Shown piece after piece: positions 37,987 to 49,491 of a stretch of DNA of 64,000 bases. Each line of letters begins with the position of its first letter. Within the stretch, counting starts at the first letter, position 1. The DNA comes from Floccularia luteovirens (Eukaryota; Basidiomycota; Agaricomycetes; Agaricales; Squamanitaceae): the NCBI GenBank assembly GCA_009739215.1, contig VSJF01000001.1, forward strand, positions 2,790,001 through 2,854,000, written 5' to 3'. Under the pieces are notes generated by a model, which worked only from the letters and a program-made list of their open reading frames with translations, ran no database searches and had not been told where the DNA came from. The position numbers and the translations under genes were made by a program.

Positions 37987-38380
37987 TCAATCCGTGATTT
38001 CCAAATGATATTCCTCGTGTATTTGGCGAATCGTTGTTTCTTTCACCGTGGCAAGCTAAAATACAGGATTGATTAGTCTCTTCATGGGCTTGAGCCAACG
38101 TACCTTGCCAATTAGAATCTTAACAAAGAGCCATATACGTTGACAAGGTTACATTTTTTCTGAGAGGACTGTTCTCACCTGTGTGGCGTCTTTTGCCTCG
38201 TTATATTGGTGGAGAAATTTTATATGACGTTTGACTATCTGTTCGGCGTCTTCGCATACACTGCATTCGCAACCCTCTGAGTATGTTGATGTTAAAATAG
38301 CAAGCAGCAAACCCTAGCTGTCTCTGCAAATCATCTATCTCAGCTTGAAGAGCGGCGATTCGAGCTTCCTGTTTCTTCAT
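37987..38380 (-). CDS. SWI5: Swi5/Sae3 recombination mediator
   Basis: Four small exons encode about 77 residues, close to fission-yeast Swi5. Exon 1 gives a coiled-coil start (ARIAALQAEIDDLQRQLG). Exon 2, after the acceptor ending GAATGCAG, gives EDAEQIVKRHIKFLHQYNEA. The last two give ILIGK and LATVKETTIRQIHEEYHLE. This is the characteristic Swi5 domain. Swi5 binds Sfr1/Mei5, and the pair loads and stabilises Rad51 and Dmc1 filaments in homologous recombination. I chose the ATG at 38380 for its match to family length; an in-frame ATG at 38470 would add 30 residues with no resemblance to the family. The first downstream AGs after exon 1 break frame; only the third restores it. Confidence 0.82.
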
Positions 38381-39106
38381 TGGTAAACGGGAGACAGTCA
38401 GCAGGGTGGTCCAAAGACATGCCGCAGGTGCGAAAGACCGCTGTCTCCACCTTAACAGAAGTGGTTGCATGCATTTTCCTCTGACTCAGGAATGTCTAAG
38501 TTTCTGAATTGACAGGAAGGGTATGTATACGAATATACGGTATGATGGTGTTGATATGTCCACGGAAAGTAGCTGATGTGGATGAGACTGTGAATGGTTT
38601 ACGGAATATTATCGAACAGGATAGAAACAGGCAGGTGGCAGTGTTTTGACCTGATTAGATCTCCCTGCCGCCACAAGGCCGTCATTCCCGAGGGGTAGTG
38701 GGCTGCAAGGGTTAGTCGGTTGTTTCTTGGATACTACGCAGGTACTGTAGTCTTACTGTAAAATTAAAAGCAATGGAACATTGGAAATATTTTATTATGC
38801 ATTGTGCGAACCTGAATGAGGCACAGGAACGACCATTGGTTGGTTGTAACGTTTAACTCCCACTTGAATATAACTTGGCCCGATGACATGAACGTGATGA
38901 TTCAGAATCAAAGTACAGCACGCTGAAACGACGGGAAGCATGCATACGCAGTTAAATTTTCCATCATTGGCTATCGATTCCCATGATTACCTTTCTATTC
39001 ATATCGGTCCGGGTAACGCTGTGAAGTTTCTCTTAAACTCTCCCCGCCGTCATCCTATTTGTCGAGCTCCTCGAATCTTTCTCGACTTGGGGCCAGCGAC
39101 TTAACT
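38381..39106. other. divergent intergenic region
   Basis: About 725 bp between the swi5 start and the ABC transporter start. It must hold both promoters. No further gene is seen. Confidence 0.5.
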
Positions 39107-42100
39107 ATGTCTAGGATCTTTTGGCGGCAGCTCCGTACCTTGATATGGAAGAACTGGATTGTCCTCTCAAAGCACTCATTTGTGAGTCTACACAAACTGA
39201 TTTACGTGCATCTCCTAACTCCATTGTTTCTTAGCTGAACGTGGTACGATGTTTCCTCATGCCTGTCGCCTATGGCATCTTCCTAGCAGTTGCTCAGATA
39301 TTCCTAAATAAACCTAATAACGTATGCAAATAACTTTAGGACCACAGGATTAACCCACAATTTGTTTTTAGTACGGCATTGGTCAACCTGTTCCTGTTTT
39401 GCCTCTGCGGGATCATTATGATGGTTCATTGTCGTTAATATGGGTGGATAACACAAACGGCAGCAGTTCTCCCTCTCCTTCCGACATTATGTCGCGCATT
39501 ACTTCTTCGTTCAATGCCAAACAAATGAAGGGAATAGAAAAGATTAACAATCCGGATGACGTTCCATTCAGGTGTCCACAAAACTTCAATCTATTTTCGC
39601 AATGTTTCGCTGCTATAATATTCAACGATATTCCACCCGTTCATTCCTCAAGACCAGTCAACTACACTATCAGGGCGGATGCAGGTCTTGCATTCATTGA
39701 CTCAATACGTCATACGAGCGATTTTGAAACTAGAATTCTACCCCTCCAGTGGGAGGTAGATAGTGTAAGCCCTATCCCTTATAATTGCACCTTAATACCG
39801 ATGTGCACGTGTCTTAGGCTATCATAGCTCTTCAAACTGGGGTTGAAGTACCCACTCCTTTGGAATGGCCATTCAACAATGAGACAAATGAAGAACAGGC
39901 AACATCGATAAGATTAAGTTAGTACCCTGGTATTACCTAAATAAATTACCTGACCTCCCAGCAGGTTACATCAGAGGGTTGCGAACACTGCTTGTGTTAG
40001 CTCTGTGAGCACTTCTCACGTATCTCAGCCTATATCTCCTCATTTGCACTCTAGTTTTATCTGCTACATAGGCATTGCATATCAACTTCCTGGAGCTATT
40101 GCTGGAGAAAGAGCCAATGGACTGACCGCTCACATGAAAGCTATGGGCCTGTTGGATTCCGCTCGTATCCTGTAAGTATTGTGACCTAAGTTTCATCTTA
40201 CTCTAATATTTTTGGATTAGATCCTGGCATATAAGTATTTCGTTGATGTATCTTCCTGCCTGGATCATCGTTTCATTAACCTGGCGTTTTCGGATTTTCA
40301 CCGAGACCAACGTCGGCATAATAATTGTGGTTCATCTCTTATTGGCATTGAGTCTGGCAAGCTGGACATTCTTTGTTGCTGCTCCTTTTGGCAAAAGTCC
40401 TCAGCTGGCTGCTGTGGTGTCGACTTTCCTTGCCATCCTTTTTGCCATTCTGGCACTTGTGTTTGGACATGCTAGAACCGGTGCAGCCTTTATATTTACG
40501 ATTATATTTCCGCCTGGCTTTTATATCTTCGCAATTCGAGTGATATGTGGCTATGAAAACCACCAACTTCCCACAAATGTTCTCCATGGAGATCCAGATA
40601 ACCATCTGTCGCTGTTGCCACTAATCATCGCTGCTGCAGTTAGTACCCTCCTTGAGCGTGTTTATGCTCAACGCACTAATTAATGCGCATAGATCAACAT
40701 ATTCCTTTGGCCATACCTATCATTAGTGCTTGAGAAGAAGTTGTATGAGGTCAGGGACGTGAATCGCAAGTCCTGGAAATTCTGGAGAAAGCGTAGCACG
40801 AATACCCAAGACTTGTCTATACCAGATGGCGTTGCTATATCAATCCGCAACTTGAACAAGACATTCAAGCAGTCTAGGTTCAGCTCAAAAAACAGCGTAA
40901 CAGCCATCACTGACTTGAGTTTTGATGTTCCCAAACATGGCATATTTGTCTTACTAGGTTCAAATGGGTGCGTAGTGATTTTGCCTTTATGGTACTGTTA
41001 ATGTTAAACAGGGCTTTAGTGCTGGAAAGTCCACTTCCTTGTCAATTATTGGCAATTTGACGGAACGTACCAGTGGAAGTATAGTATTTGAGGGTGGCGT
41101 TGCCCAACCCCCACGCGGAACAATTGGTATTGTTCCACAGAAGAATGTTTTATTTCCTGAACTATCATGCATACAAACCCTTCGTGTGTGGAAGGCCGTT
41201 AAATGGACCAATGCTACCGATGGCAACGAAGACCTTGAACAACTTCTCAGAGATTGTGACTTGGGTGCCAAGATAAACTCAAATGCTGCTACTCTTTCTG
41301 GAGGTCAGAAAAGGAAGCTGCAGCTGGCTATTGGCCTTCTTGGAGGTTCCCAAAGTGAGTTTAACTTCAATCGCTGCTTGCCGTGTAGTTCATAACATCA
41401 AAAAATAGTTGTACTCGTCGACGAATGTACATCTGGGGTTGATCCACTGAGCAGACGTGCTCTTTGGAGGACGTTGACATCATTTCGTGAAGATAGAACT
41501 ATCGTCTTCACAACTCATGTATGTGTCGTGCATATCTATACAAATTTGACACCGATCACCGTAGCTAACTACTCCTACGTACATAGTTCTTAGATGAGGC
41601 AGACCTTTTAGCCGACCATATCGCAATCTTGGCTGCTCCTGGAAAACTCGTAGCATCCGGTTCTCCAGTCGCCTTGAAACGCGACCTTGGTGAAGGCTAC
41701 AGTGTCCAGGTTACATTCAAACCCGCAGTGCAAGATGAGGAGAAGATTGATACGCCATTGAATAACATACTAGAGGGTATCAAGACATTTGCCCCCCAAA
41801 CATATACAACAGTCTCGTCACCGCATCAAATCAACTACCACTTGAAATGCAAGGACTCTGTCACTGTTGAAAAAGTGCTTCAGTATCTCAGCAGCGATCC
41901 GGATTGTTCCAATGTGGTGTCTTACGATGTGCTTGGTACCTCTATTGAGGATATATTTTTGGAGTTGATGACAGGCAACGAAACTCTCCAAGATGATCAA
42001 GAAAAATCGTCGATCGGTGTTGCTAGTCATTCTCTCCCGGTTCTCAAGCCAGGCGTGATGAAACTATCTAATGGCAGAAGAATGTCTCCTTATAAACAAG

Positions 42101-44828
42101 CTTTTACCATTTTCCGCAAACGTATGCTTATAGCTCGACGAAGTTGGTTGACCCCATTACTGGCTATTATCATTGCTATTGCAGGATCGGCCATCCCCCT
42201 CGTCTTCATGGCTGGGAGACAACAATCCTGTGTGAAAAGGTTTTCTAATCATACGACCACCATTCCCCTCTTTCTCCCGGAATCACCTATCGTCCCTTTT
42301 ACACTTGGTTTTACCTCCCGTGTAGACACTACCCCACCTGGAATTGCATCGACTTTGGGCAAAAGCACAAATTCGCTGCGTGTCACTAACATTCCCGATA
42401 ATATAAGCTTTGTTGATGACATCATGCAAAATTTCCGCAACCTATCTTTAGGAGGCATTTCGATAGACCTTTCGACTGGCGCTTCGTTGGTGGCTTGGGA
42501 GGCGAGCCCTCCAGGCTTTACTGGACCATCCATGCTAAATCTTGCAAGCAACATCTTGTACAACCATGCCTTGAACACAAGCGGTAACTCGGCCGGCACT
42601 CCTACTATCATTCAAGCTACATATTCCAATTTCCCCGCTACATCTGCTGGAACTCTTTTCTCGCTCAAATGGGTTGCTTTCTTCGGAGCTGTTATGGTGA
42701 GTTTCCAACTGGATAGTGTGGACGCTTGACATTGTCTTAATTTTCAAAGGCTGTGTACCCTGCATTCTTTGCACTGTATGTCTCAAGGGAGAGACGCTCA
42801 TCCGTTCAGGCTATGCAGTTATCAAACGGCTTGTCCGATCCAATCGGCCTTTGGCTTGGGCATTTGATGTTTGACATGATATGCGTCATGATATTGTCCA
42901 CCATCATTATCATTATATTTGCGACAGCGTCTAACCAGTTCCATGGGCTTGGTCTATTTGTGAGTATGTCAAGTTATGATTTCTTCCCGTGTATCTCAAT
43001 TTTTTCAAGTGGGTTGTGATGATACTTTACGGACTAGCTGATGCACTATTCGCATATTGTGTCTCCCTTTTTGTTTCCTCACCATTGGCAGCATTTGCAG
43101 CTGTTGCAGGTTATCAGATCGTGATGTTTATTGTAAGTTTTTTTGCACAATTACGTACCCAGGCTCATTCTTTGTTAGCTATACCTTGCTGGTTATTTAC
43201 TCGTCCTCACCTACGGCAAAACAACAGAAGCCAACAAACTAATTACGATAATTCATTTTACAGTTTCCCTTGTGTCCCCTGTGGCCAGTGTTGTGAGCAT
43301 AATTGTCCTACTCCAGATTGCCTATTATAATATACCAAAATTTAGATGAGGGCAGCTCTAGTATCTGTCAATCTGTTCTCCCTCCTATGTGATGGAAATA
43401 ACGTTGTCACCACGTCATCCATGGGCATCATTACAAGATATGGTGGACCTATTCTGTACCTCTTTGGTTACGCGCTTGTCCTTTTGGGTATACTTGTATG
43501 GGCAGATTCTGGTACAATACTTCCCAGGCGCCTAAAATCCAAAAAAGTGGTAACCCAAACCCCTTTAAGTCTCGAAGTTCCAGGGTCACCAAAGGAGGAT
43601 TATGATGCAAAATTAGAGACAGGGGAGGACCCAGACGATCTTCTCCGTGTTGTTGACATCTCCAAAGCCTATACCGGCAACAAAGTTGTTGACGATGTTT
43701 CTTTGAGTGTTTCCAGAAATACTGTATTTGCATTATTGGGTCCTAACGGTGCCGGGAAAACAACAACCTTCAATATTATCCGTAAGCGCGATATGTATTG
43801 GTTCACATGAATTATATTTATTTTCGAACTTTAGGTGGGGACGTAATTCCAGATACTGGCGATGCTATAATCGATGGGACTTCCGTCATCCGACACCCTC
43901 GGACTGCTCGTTTGGCGTTAGGCGTATGCCCTCAGTTCACCGCTATAGACTCTCAGCTCACTGTCAGGGAGCACCTGTTTATATATGGACGATTGAAAGG
44001 GCTCGTGGTCGGACCGGAACTAGATGAGAGCATTGAATCTATTCTTCGGGGCACAGGACGTCACATATATGCGGATCGTCTTGCTAGCAAGCTTTCTGGA
44101 GGAAATCAGAGGAAGCTCTCTCTTGCGATCGCGCTTATTGGTACGTCACTGCTCCTATCTGTAGATCAGGCTCATTCATTCATTTCCACCAGGCAACCCT
44201 TCTGTTGTCCTTATCGATGAGTTTTCAACGGGTATCGACGCCAAGATGAAACGTGACATGTGGCAGACATTACGGAATGTATCAATAGGCAAAGCTGTGA
44301 TCATTACGACACGTATGGATAGATTTCTTATGATTGTTTGTAGAGGTCATGCTGAAGATTGATCACAGATTCTATGGAAGAAGCTTCTGCTCTTGCAAGT
44401 CAAGTTGGCATAATAGCAAAGCGTCTGCTTGGTATGTGCTTTTTTCATGGCTGTATAATATTGGTACCCTAACCTTCTACTCAGCTGTCGGATCTATTGA
44501 ATCACTTTCCTCCCGTTACCCATCCTACGAAGTCCATTTCACCTGTCGAACACGTGAAGAAGTCGTAAGAGCTCGGGCTCTGATGGCTCAAATTCCAGGA
44601 TCTCGTATGGCTGATGATGTCGCAACCCGTTTCGAGGTCCCTATCGAGTCAGAAAATGGCTTATCACTGGCCAATTTGTTCCATTTGCTTTCCACTCAGG
44701 GTGACTTCACAGAATACACAGTTGAAAAAGCAACTTTGGAAAGTGTGTTCTTGAAAGTTATTAGGGAAAATAACTTTGCCGAAGAAGATACAAGACATCA
44801 CTCTAGGAAATGGTGGAAGCCATGGTAA
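39107..44828 (+). CDS. ABCA-family full ABC transporter (two membrane domains, two ATPase domains)
   Basis: A multi-exon gene from ATG 39107 ([20 protein letters not shown]) to TAA 44826-44828, about 1,550-1,600 residues. It opens with an ABCA-style helix, a large luminal loop with N-glycosylation sites, then membrane helices ([40 protein letters not shown]). The first ATPase has Walker A GSNGAGKST, formed across an intron that ends at GGCTTTAG, then [21 protein letters not shown] and the H-loop [11 protein letters not shown]. The second membrane half starts near 42.1 kb. The second ATPase has [39 protein letters not shown] and THSMEEA. Both sites look catalytically complete. ABCA proteins move lipids across or out of membranes. 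The substrate is unknown. The Cys in DECTSG (usually Pro) is unusual but lies outside the catalytic Glu. Confidence 0.92.
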
Positions 44829-45281
44829 AATAACTAATTCTTGGACAGTTGTCGACACTATTCGATGCTCATTTTGTACTTGAGTGTGGTATTTGTAGTT
44901 TATCTAGATAGTAGAAGGATCCTGTGTGCTTGCGGATAGATTCGTATACATATTGCTATCTCTAGTTGTAATGTATTCATATATTGAATCAGACAGAAAT
45001 GTATGTTTATGCGTGCCATAAGGAGAACGATTTCTCTTTGCCATAGATATCAAAACGGCCGTTTGCTGTCACACCAAATGAAGCTCTTCAACGACACCGA
45101 CAGGAGAATCAAACAGAGGGTGTCATGGCGCATTTCCCCGGTATTGCACTGCCTTGATGGTTTGAAGGTAGAGAATGATATGAAAGCTGGGCGCCAGACA
45201 TGGGAAGCCAAGCATTGACTACTAAATGACAACGAGTTTATCCACTGATTACGAGCCAAGCGTCACTAGAAGATCGGGATA
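44829..45281. other. convergent intergenic region
   Basis: About 450 bp between converging genes. It is expected to hold two 3' UTRs. A 71-codon frame (45003-45218, plus) has no resemblance to a protein family. Confidence 0.5.
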
Positions 45282-46098
45282 TCAGGACTGCTTTTGTTTG
45301 TCCTTGTGTGTCTGCATTCGTATTCGCGTTGCTATTTCTTCTAAGTAAGGGATGACTTTAGAATATACCAGAACACCCAATACTAGGAAAGCAATAATGA
45401 AGTAGATAGTTGGCACGACAGTGGTCGGCAAGACACCAAACAGCAAGGGTTCAACGATAAGCATGAGCGGAACCACCATAGGAGCATTATCTTGATGGCT
45501 GGATTCAGGGCTTGGAGTAGGGACGCCGGTATTGATGACCTGCACCCGTGCATACTTGCGACGTGTTTTTGCGGATGACATTGGAATGGATTGCGGGGAT
45601 AGCCAAATGAAGGTAGCTAAAGTTTCAGGTCCATATATGCTCAGATAAGTGTCGACGGGATACTTGAAAGGGAGTCAAGACACCAAAAATTGGTATTTAG
45701 AAAATGACATACCGAAGCTGGCCATGATAGGCGAAGTGTGAATTTTGTATAGGAAACCCATGTTTCGTTTCCAAGGTCAAGAACCACCCAAAATTCATGA
45801 GGACAAGAATGGAGCCGGGGAAGTCCATCTTGACTGCAAAGACTTTCGGGTGCAGTGCCCAATGCTGCAGCAGTTACATTGAGCCGAATCTCGTTACTGC
45901 CAGGGTATAACACAGGCCTGAAACACATGAGCCCGCGAAACGTAGGTAGTTTGTACCTTCATACCATTTGCCAACGAATGGAAGCTCTAAATCAGATTCT
46001 TCAAACACAGAGAAATTGAGAATGTCCGTGTTCCCTAAAGCTGTGGATGATATGAGTAGGAGGAGTGAGATGATGGCGAAGTGTACAATTGAGAGCAT
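45282..46098 (-). CDS. type I membrane protein, possibly PIG-X/Pbn1-like
   Basis: Three exons from ATG 46098 to the stop at 45282. A signal peptide (MLSIVHFAIISLLLLISSTA) precedes a luminal domain of about 130 residues with Asn-x-Ser/Thr sites (NFS, NVT, NET) and the sequence TKFTLRLSWPASYPVDTYLS spanning the second junction. One C-terminal transmembrane segment (TIYFIIAFLVLGVLVYSKVI) is followed by a short basic tail. Topology and size (about 240 residues) suit an ER protein such as the PIG-X/Pbn1 subunit of GPI mannosyltransferase I, but I cannot point to a diagnostic motif, so the name is only a suggestion. Both junctions hold the frame. Confidence 0.62.
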
Positions 46099-46414
46099 CT
46101 CAGAAACTGATGTACTTAGATGGTAGCACCTATAAAACACAGGTTTTTACCCGAAAAGGAAATAATCGGCTGTGGACTGAAACTCGGCGGCTTCAACGGA
46201 ATCTTGCGTGACAGAGGTATGAATGTCTCAACGGTTTCAAAGTACAAGACATTACAATCAAATAGTTTATACATTTAAATGCTCCGACAGTTAGAACAAA
46301 TTGATACAAGAAACCAGTCAAACCGAAAAATAAATGATAGAATATGCTGCTTTATGAGAATCCTGTTCCAATAGTAGGAGGGTGTTACAGTAGAATTAGT
46401 GAATGTGTATGTTA
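46099..46414. other. intergenic region
   Basis: About 315 bp of AT-rich sequence between two minus-strand genes. No gene is seen. Confidence 0.5.
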
Positions 46415-47208
46415 TCAAGGAGCAAACTAAGAATCATGTCAACAAAACATTCTTGACATGGTCATTTGATTCTTGTCGCAGCACAAACTCACTTTGATCT
46501 TGGAAAAGCGCATAGATTCCCGATCTAGCGAACCTCTCTCAGCTACCAGAGTTGATGATCTGGACCAGTATGAGGCAACCCGTGCCCGGGATGGGAAAGG
46601 TATCTCGGACGCAATGATCCGACCTTCTGGGTCTTGACCGAATTCCGCACGAGACAACCTGATAGTTTGACGACTGATGTCCATAACCCGCGCACTCCAA
46701 GGGGACGCAGGCCGTGCTTCAGCTGTCCCATCGCAAACATTTTTAGATGCTTGAAATACATCGTTGGGATTTGTTTGGAATAATTGTAGTTGTTTTAAAT
46801 GAGAACTACAAGATTGTCTGCGACAATTCCTCTTATTGCGCCTAGTAGAATACTAAGCGATATAGGTATCAGAAGATGGTCAATATATCATACTTAAAAT
46901 CAGACATACCACGAAAACAAGTCCAAATATAATAAAAATTAGCACTGGCAAGGTGACAGTAAGTGCTATGAGAAGATGAATATAGCTGTCAAATTATCAT
47001 GTTAACAACTTTTGAGGCTGCAACGATAAACCATCTACACACCTGCGGTGTTGTTGGACAGAATGGGACTCATCAGCATCCCGTCTACAAATCATTGAAT
47101 AGGATTTTCCATGAAAAACATATGGAAAACTTACCTGATGAAGGACTCGGACTCGAGATGTTGGATAGAATGAACGAATGCTTCAAGGACAGCGTAAACA
47201 TCCAACAT
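46415..47208 (-). CDS. hypothetical single-pass membrane protein
   Basis: I do not recognise this protein. A series of exons joins in frame from ATG 47208 (MLDVYAVLEAFVHSIQHLES). It encodes a hydrophobic helix (LLIALTVTLPVLIFIIFGLVFV) directly followed by a basic cluster (YSTRRNKRNCRRQ), the positive-inside flank of a single membrane span. About 130 mostly polar residues follow (RQTIRLSRAEFGQDPEGRII). A good donor (GTGAGTTTG) after RFSKIK allows a last exon ending at TGA 46417-46415; if that intron is retained the frame stops at 46439 instead. Exon choice is by frame continuity only. Confidence 0.45.
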
Positions 47209-47859
47209 TGTCAGAGTAAGTAGCTTTCGGCAACGCAAAGTCACAGTACAAAATTGCGCTGAGCCCTTTTTTATAGGATCTCCTCTCTGTATCATTTATT
47301 GCCCATAAGGAGCAGGCACACCCAAACCGAAGCTCTAAATGTTGAGAAAGCAAAATGGTGGTGATGCATATCATGTTTAGTTGACAGTTGCCAAAGAAGT
47401 CATGGCTTTGCATGTCTATGAAGATATATGCAGTACGTTCCTGTTTCAAAGGTTACATTTTTTTGATGCCAAACACCAGTGAAACGCAAGTTTGGGAATC
47501 CGGTACATACTGAGCGAGAAGTGATGCATCAAGTTTGTTCAAGTAAATAAGAGAGCTGTGCGAACAACACCGGAATTACTTCGCGTTTTGCGTGAAGGAT
47601 TCCAACGTCAGGCCTCCAAGCTTCAGATATTCAAGCTTCAGCTTCAGGGCCTATTCAAAAAGTTTCGCAGCAAAGAGTCCGATCCTGTACAGAAGTTATT
47701 TGTTCCGATACGCAGTTTATAAGTCCTCTGGCGCAGTGAACATGATTGTACGTAGTGTCAACTCACCAAGCGCTTTGATTTAGTACAAATAAACATATAA
47801 AAGATTAGATCAAGCTCTTTCCGAGTTCATTTCAACCATCTCGTCATTAACAAGTAAAT
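47209..47859. other. intergenic region with short direct repeats
   Basis: About 650 bp between divergent genes. It contains AAGCTTCAG twice (47618-47626 and 47633-47641). A 63-codon frame (47592-47783) rich in Ser, Tyr and Phe looks spurious. The promoter of the PPOX-like gene lies at the right end. Confidence 0.45.
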
Positions 47860-48623
47860 ATGTCTACTTCTCCTCGATGGAAAACGGCGGTAGAAAACGC
47901 TCTTGCCGAATACAAGAACCAAACTGGCACGTATCAATGTTGACATTCAATCAAAAATGATCCAATTGATAGTTTTTACTACCTTATCAAACTCTGTATA
48001 TTATGACAGTATTCTCACTCGCCAGTCTTGACAACGAGACTGGATTGCCACACGTTCGCTCAATGATATTTCGCACATTCATTCAGGCTCAAAAGTTCCC
48101 CGTTTTCCCATTGATCGTTGCTACAACCGATATTCGTACACCAAAAGTCAGTCAGCTTGCGAAGCGCGATGATATAGAGCTTTCATGGTGGATTGAAGGC
48201 ACCCAAGAACAATTTCGCATATCTGGAAAGGCAAGCGTGATTGGACCTGCGTTAGTCGAGCCCAACACATCTAATGGGCCCGTATTCAACGCTTTACGGG
48301 AAGAAAAGTTCGACTGGGAATCAAAAAGACGTGAGGTGTTCAAAACAATGAGTGGACATATGAAAGCAACTTGGTGCCGTCCTATCCCTGGTAGCCCGTT
48401 GGAAGACCCGAAAGAAGCACAAAATTGGCCCAAGAAGCTAGAGGAGCCAAAGGATGGAAATCCGGACACGATACGAAATTGGAACATAGCGCTGGGAAAT
48501 TTCGCCCTCCTTGTAATTGATCCTGACGAAGTTGAATTTTTAGAACTAGGAGTTGTCCCAAACCGCAGGACAAAGTTCCGCAAACATAATGAGAAATGGG
48601 GCGAGGAGCCTGTTGTCCCTTAA
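47860..48623 (+). CDS. pyridoxamine 5'-phosphate oxidase-like FMN-binding protein (Alr4036 type)
   Basis: Two exons, 47860-47938 and 48010-48623, total 693 nt or 230 codons plus stop. The donor at GTTGAC (after TYQ) is needed for frame; the earlier GTATCA breaks it. The product has the split-barrel pattern of PPOX-like proteins: TYQLFSLASLDNETGLPHVR near the N-terminus, TTDIRTPKVSQLAKRDDIEL (the usual phosphate-binding DxR-K stretch), ELSWWIEGTQEQFRISGKA, and the C-terminal LGNFALLVIDPDEVEFLELG. Fungal members are annotated as pyridoxamine phosphate oxidase Alr4036-like, FMN-binding. They bind flavin; the physiological substrate is not established, so B6 salvage should not be assumed. It converges on the acidic-protein gene with about 256 bp between stops. 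Confidence 0.85.
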
Positions 48624-48879
48624 TGATGAACATACATTGTCGTACTTGAATTTTTTTTTTCTCTTTTCTTCCACTTTTGCAGATTCTAAATTTTTGTTAG
48701 CATTGCATAAAATGATAGGTCACAATAATATAAGCAATATATGGTTTACAAAAGTTTCTGGAAGCACATAACAACATACAAAATAACCAACACTAGAAAA
48801 TCGACAACGCCAGTTAAAAAGGAATAAGTCAAGGGAACATGTTCTGCTCTTGTGTCCATTTTATATCTATATGGGATGC

Positions 48880-49491
48880 TTAAGCTTTAACCTTTTTAGC
48901 GTCCCCACCATTCTCTGTTGCTTCTTCGACCTCTTCATATGACCTTTTCTTTGTGGGGGAAACAGGAACAGAGTTCTCCTCAACATACTCGTCATCTTCA
49001 TCTTCATCATCTTCATCGTCATCTTCCTCTTCTTCCTCGGCATTGGGCTAGGTATCAGTCAGTTACGAGTTTACTGGGAAATTTTTTTTACGCACATCCC
49101 CAAGCAAAAGTGCTGTCAAATTTGACTTTCCCTAGAGATGTAGCTGCGTCAGGCAAGAGTTTGTGTATTTGAAGATATATTTGAACATACAGGTTGTGGG
49201 GCTGTCGCCGGTTCCTGCTCTTCTTCTTCCTCTTCTTCCTCGGCGTCTTCATCATCTTCGTCACCAACGGCCTCCCTGTCCTCCTTGATTCCCAAGTCAG
49301 CCAAGCCACCAAACCCAAATATAATATAGGCCCACCTCTTCATCTATTTCCTCATCTCCGTAGTCATCATTTTCATGCTCAGCTCCACCATTCTCGGTAT
49401 CCTGCACATTTTTTGGCAAGTCATCCGCTTTCGCAGCAGCACCGTTTGTAAGATGGCCCTGGGGGGAAGCTGCAGTCGCAGGTTCAGACAT
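48880..49491 (-). CDS. prothymosin-like acidic nuclear protein
   Basis: Three exons from ATG 49491 to TAA 48882-48880, about 138 residues. The N-terminus (MSEPATAASPQGHLTNGAAA) leads into NDDYGDEEIDEE. Exon 2 adds DEDDEDAEEEEEEEEQEP. Exon 3 adds another long Asp/Glu run, then SPTKKRSYEEVEEATENGG and a basic end (AKKVKA). Long acidic tracts with a terminal nuclear-localisation-like KKR/KKVK pattern are features of prothymosin/parathymosin-type proteins and histone chaperones that shield linker or core histones. I see no folded domain. Function is inference from composition; the exon structure is supported by an unbroken frame. Confidence 0.6.

Noticed and set aside
48152..48583. 143-codon minus-strand frame
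   Set aside because: Antisense shadow of the PPOX-like gene.
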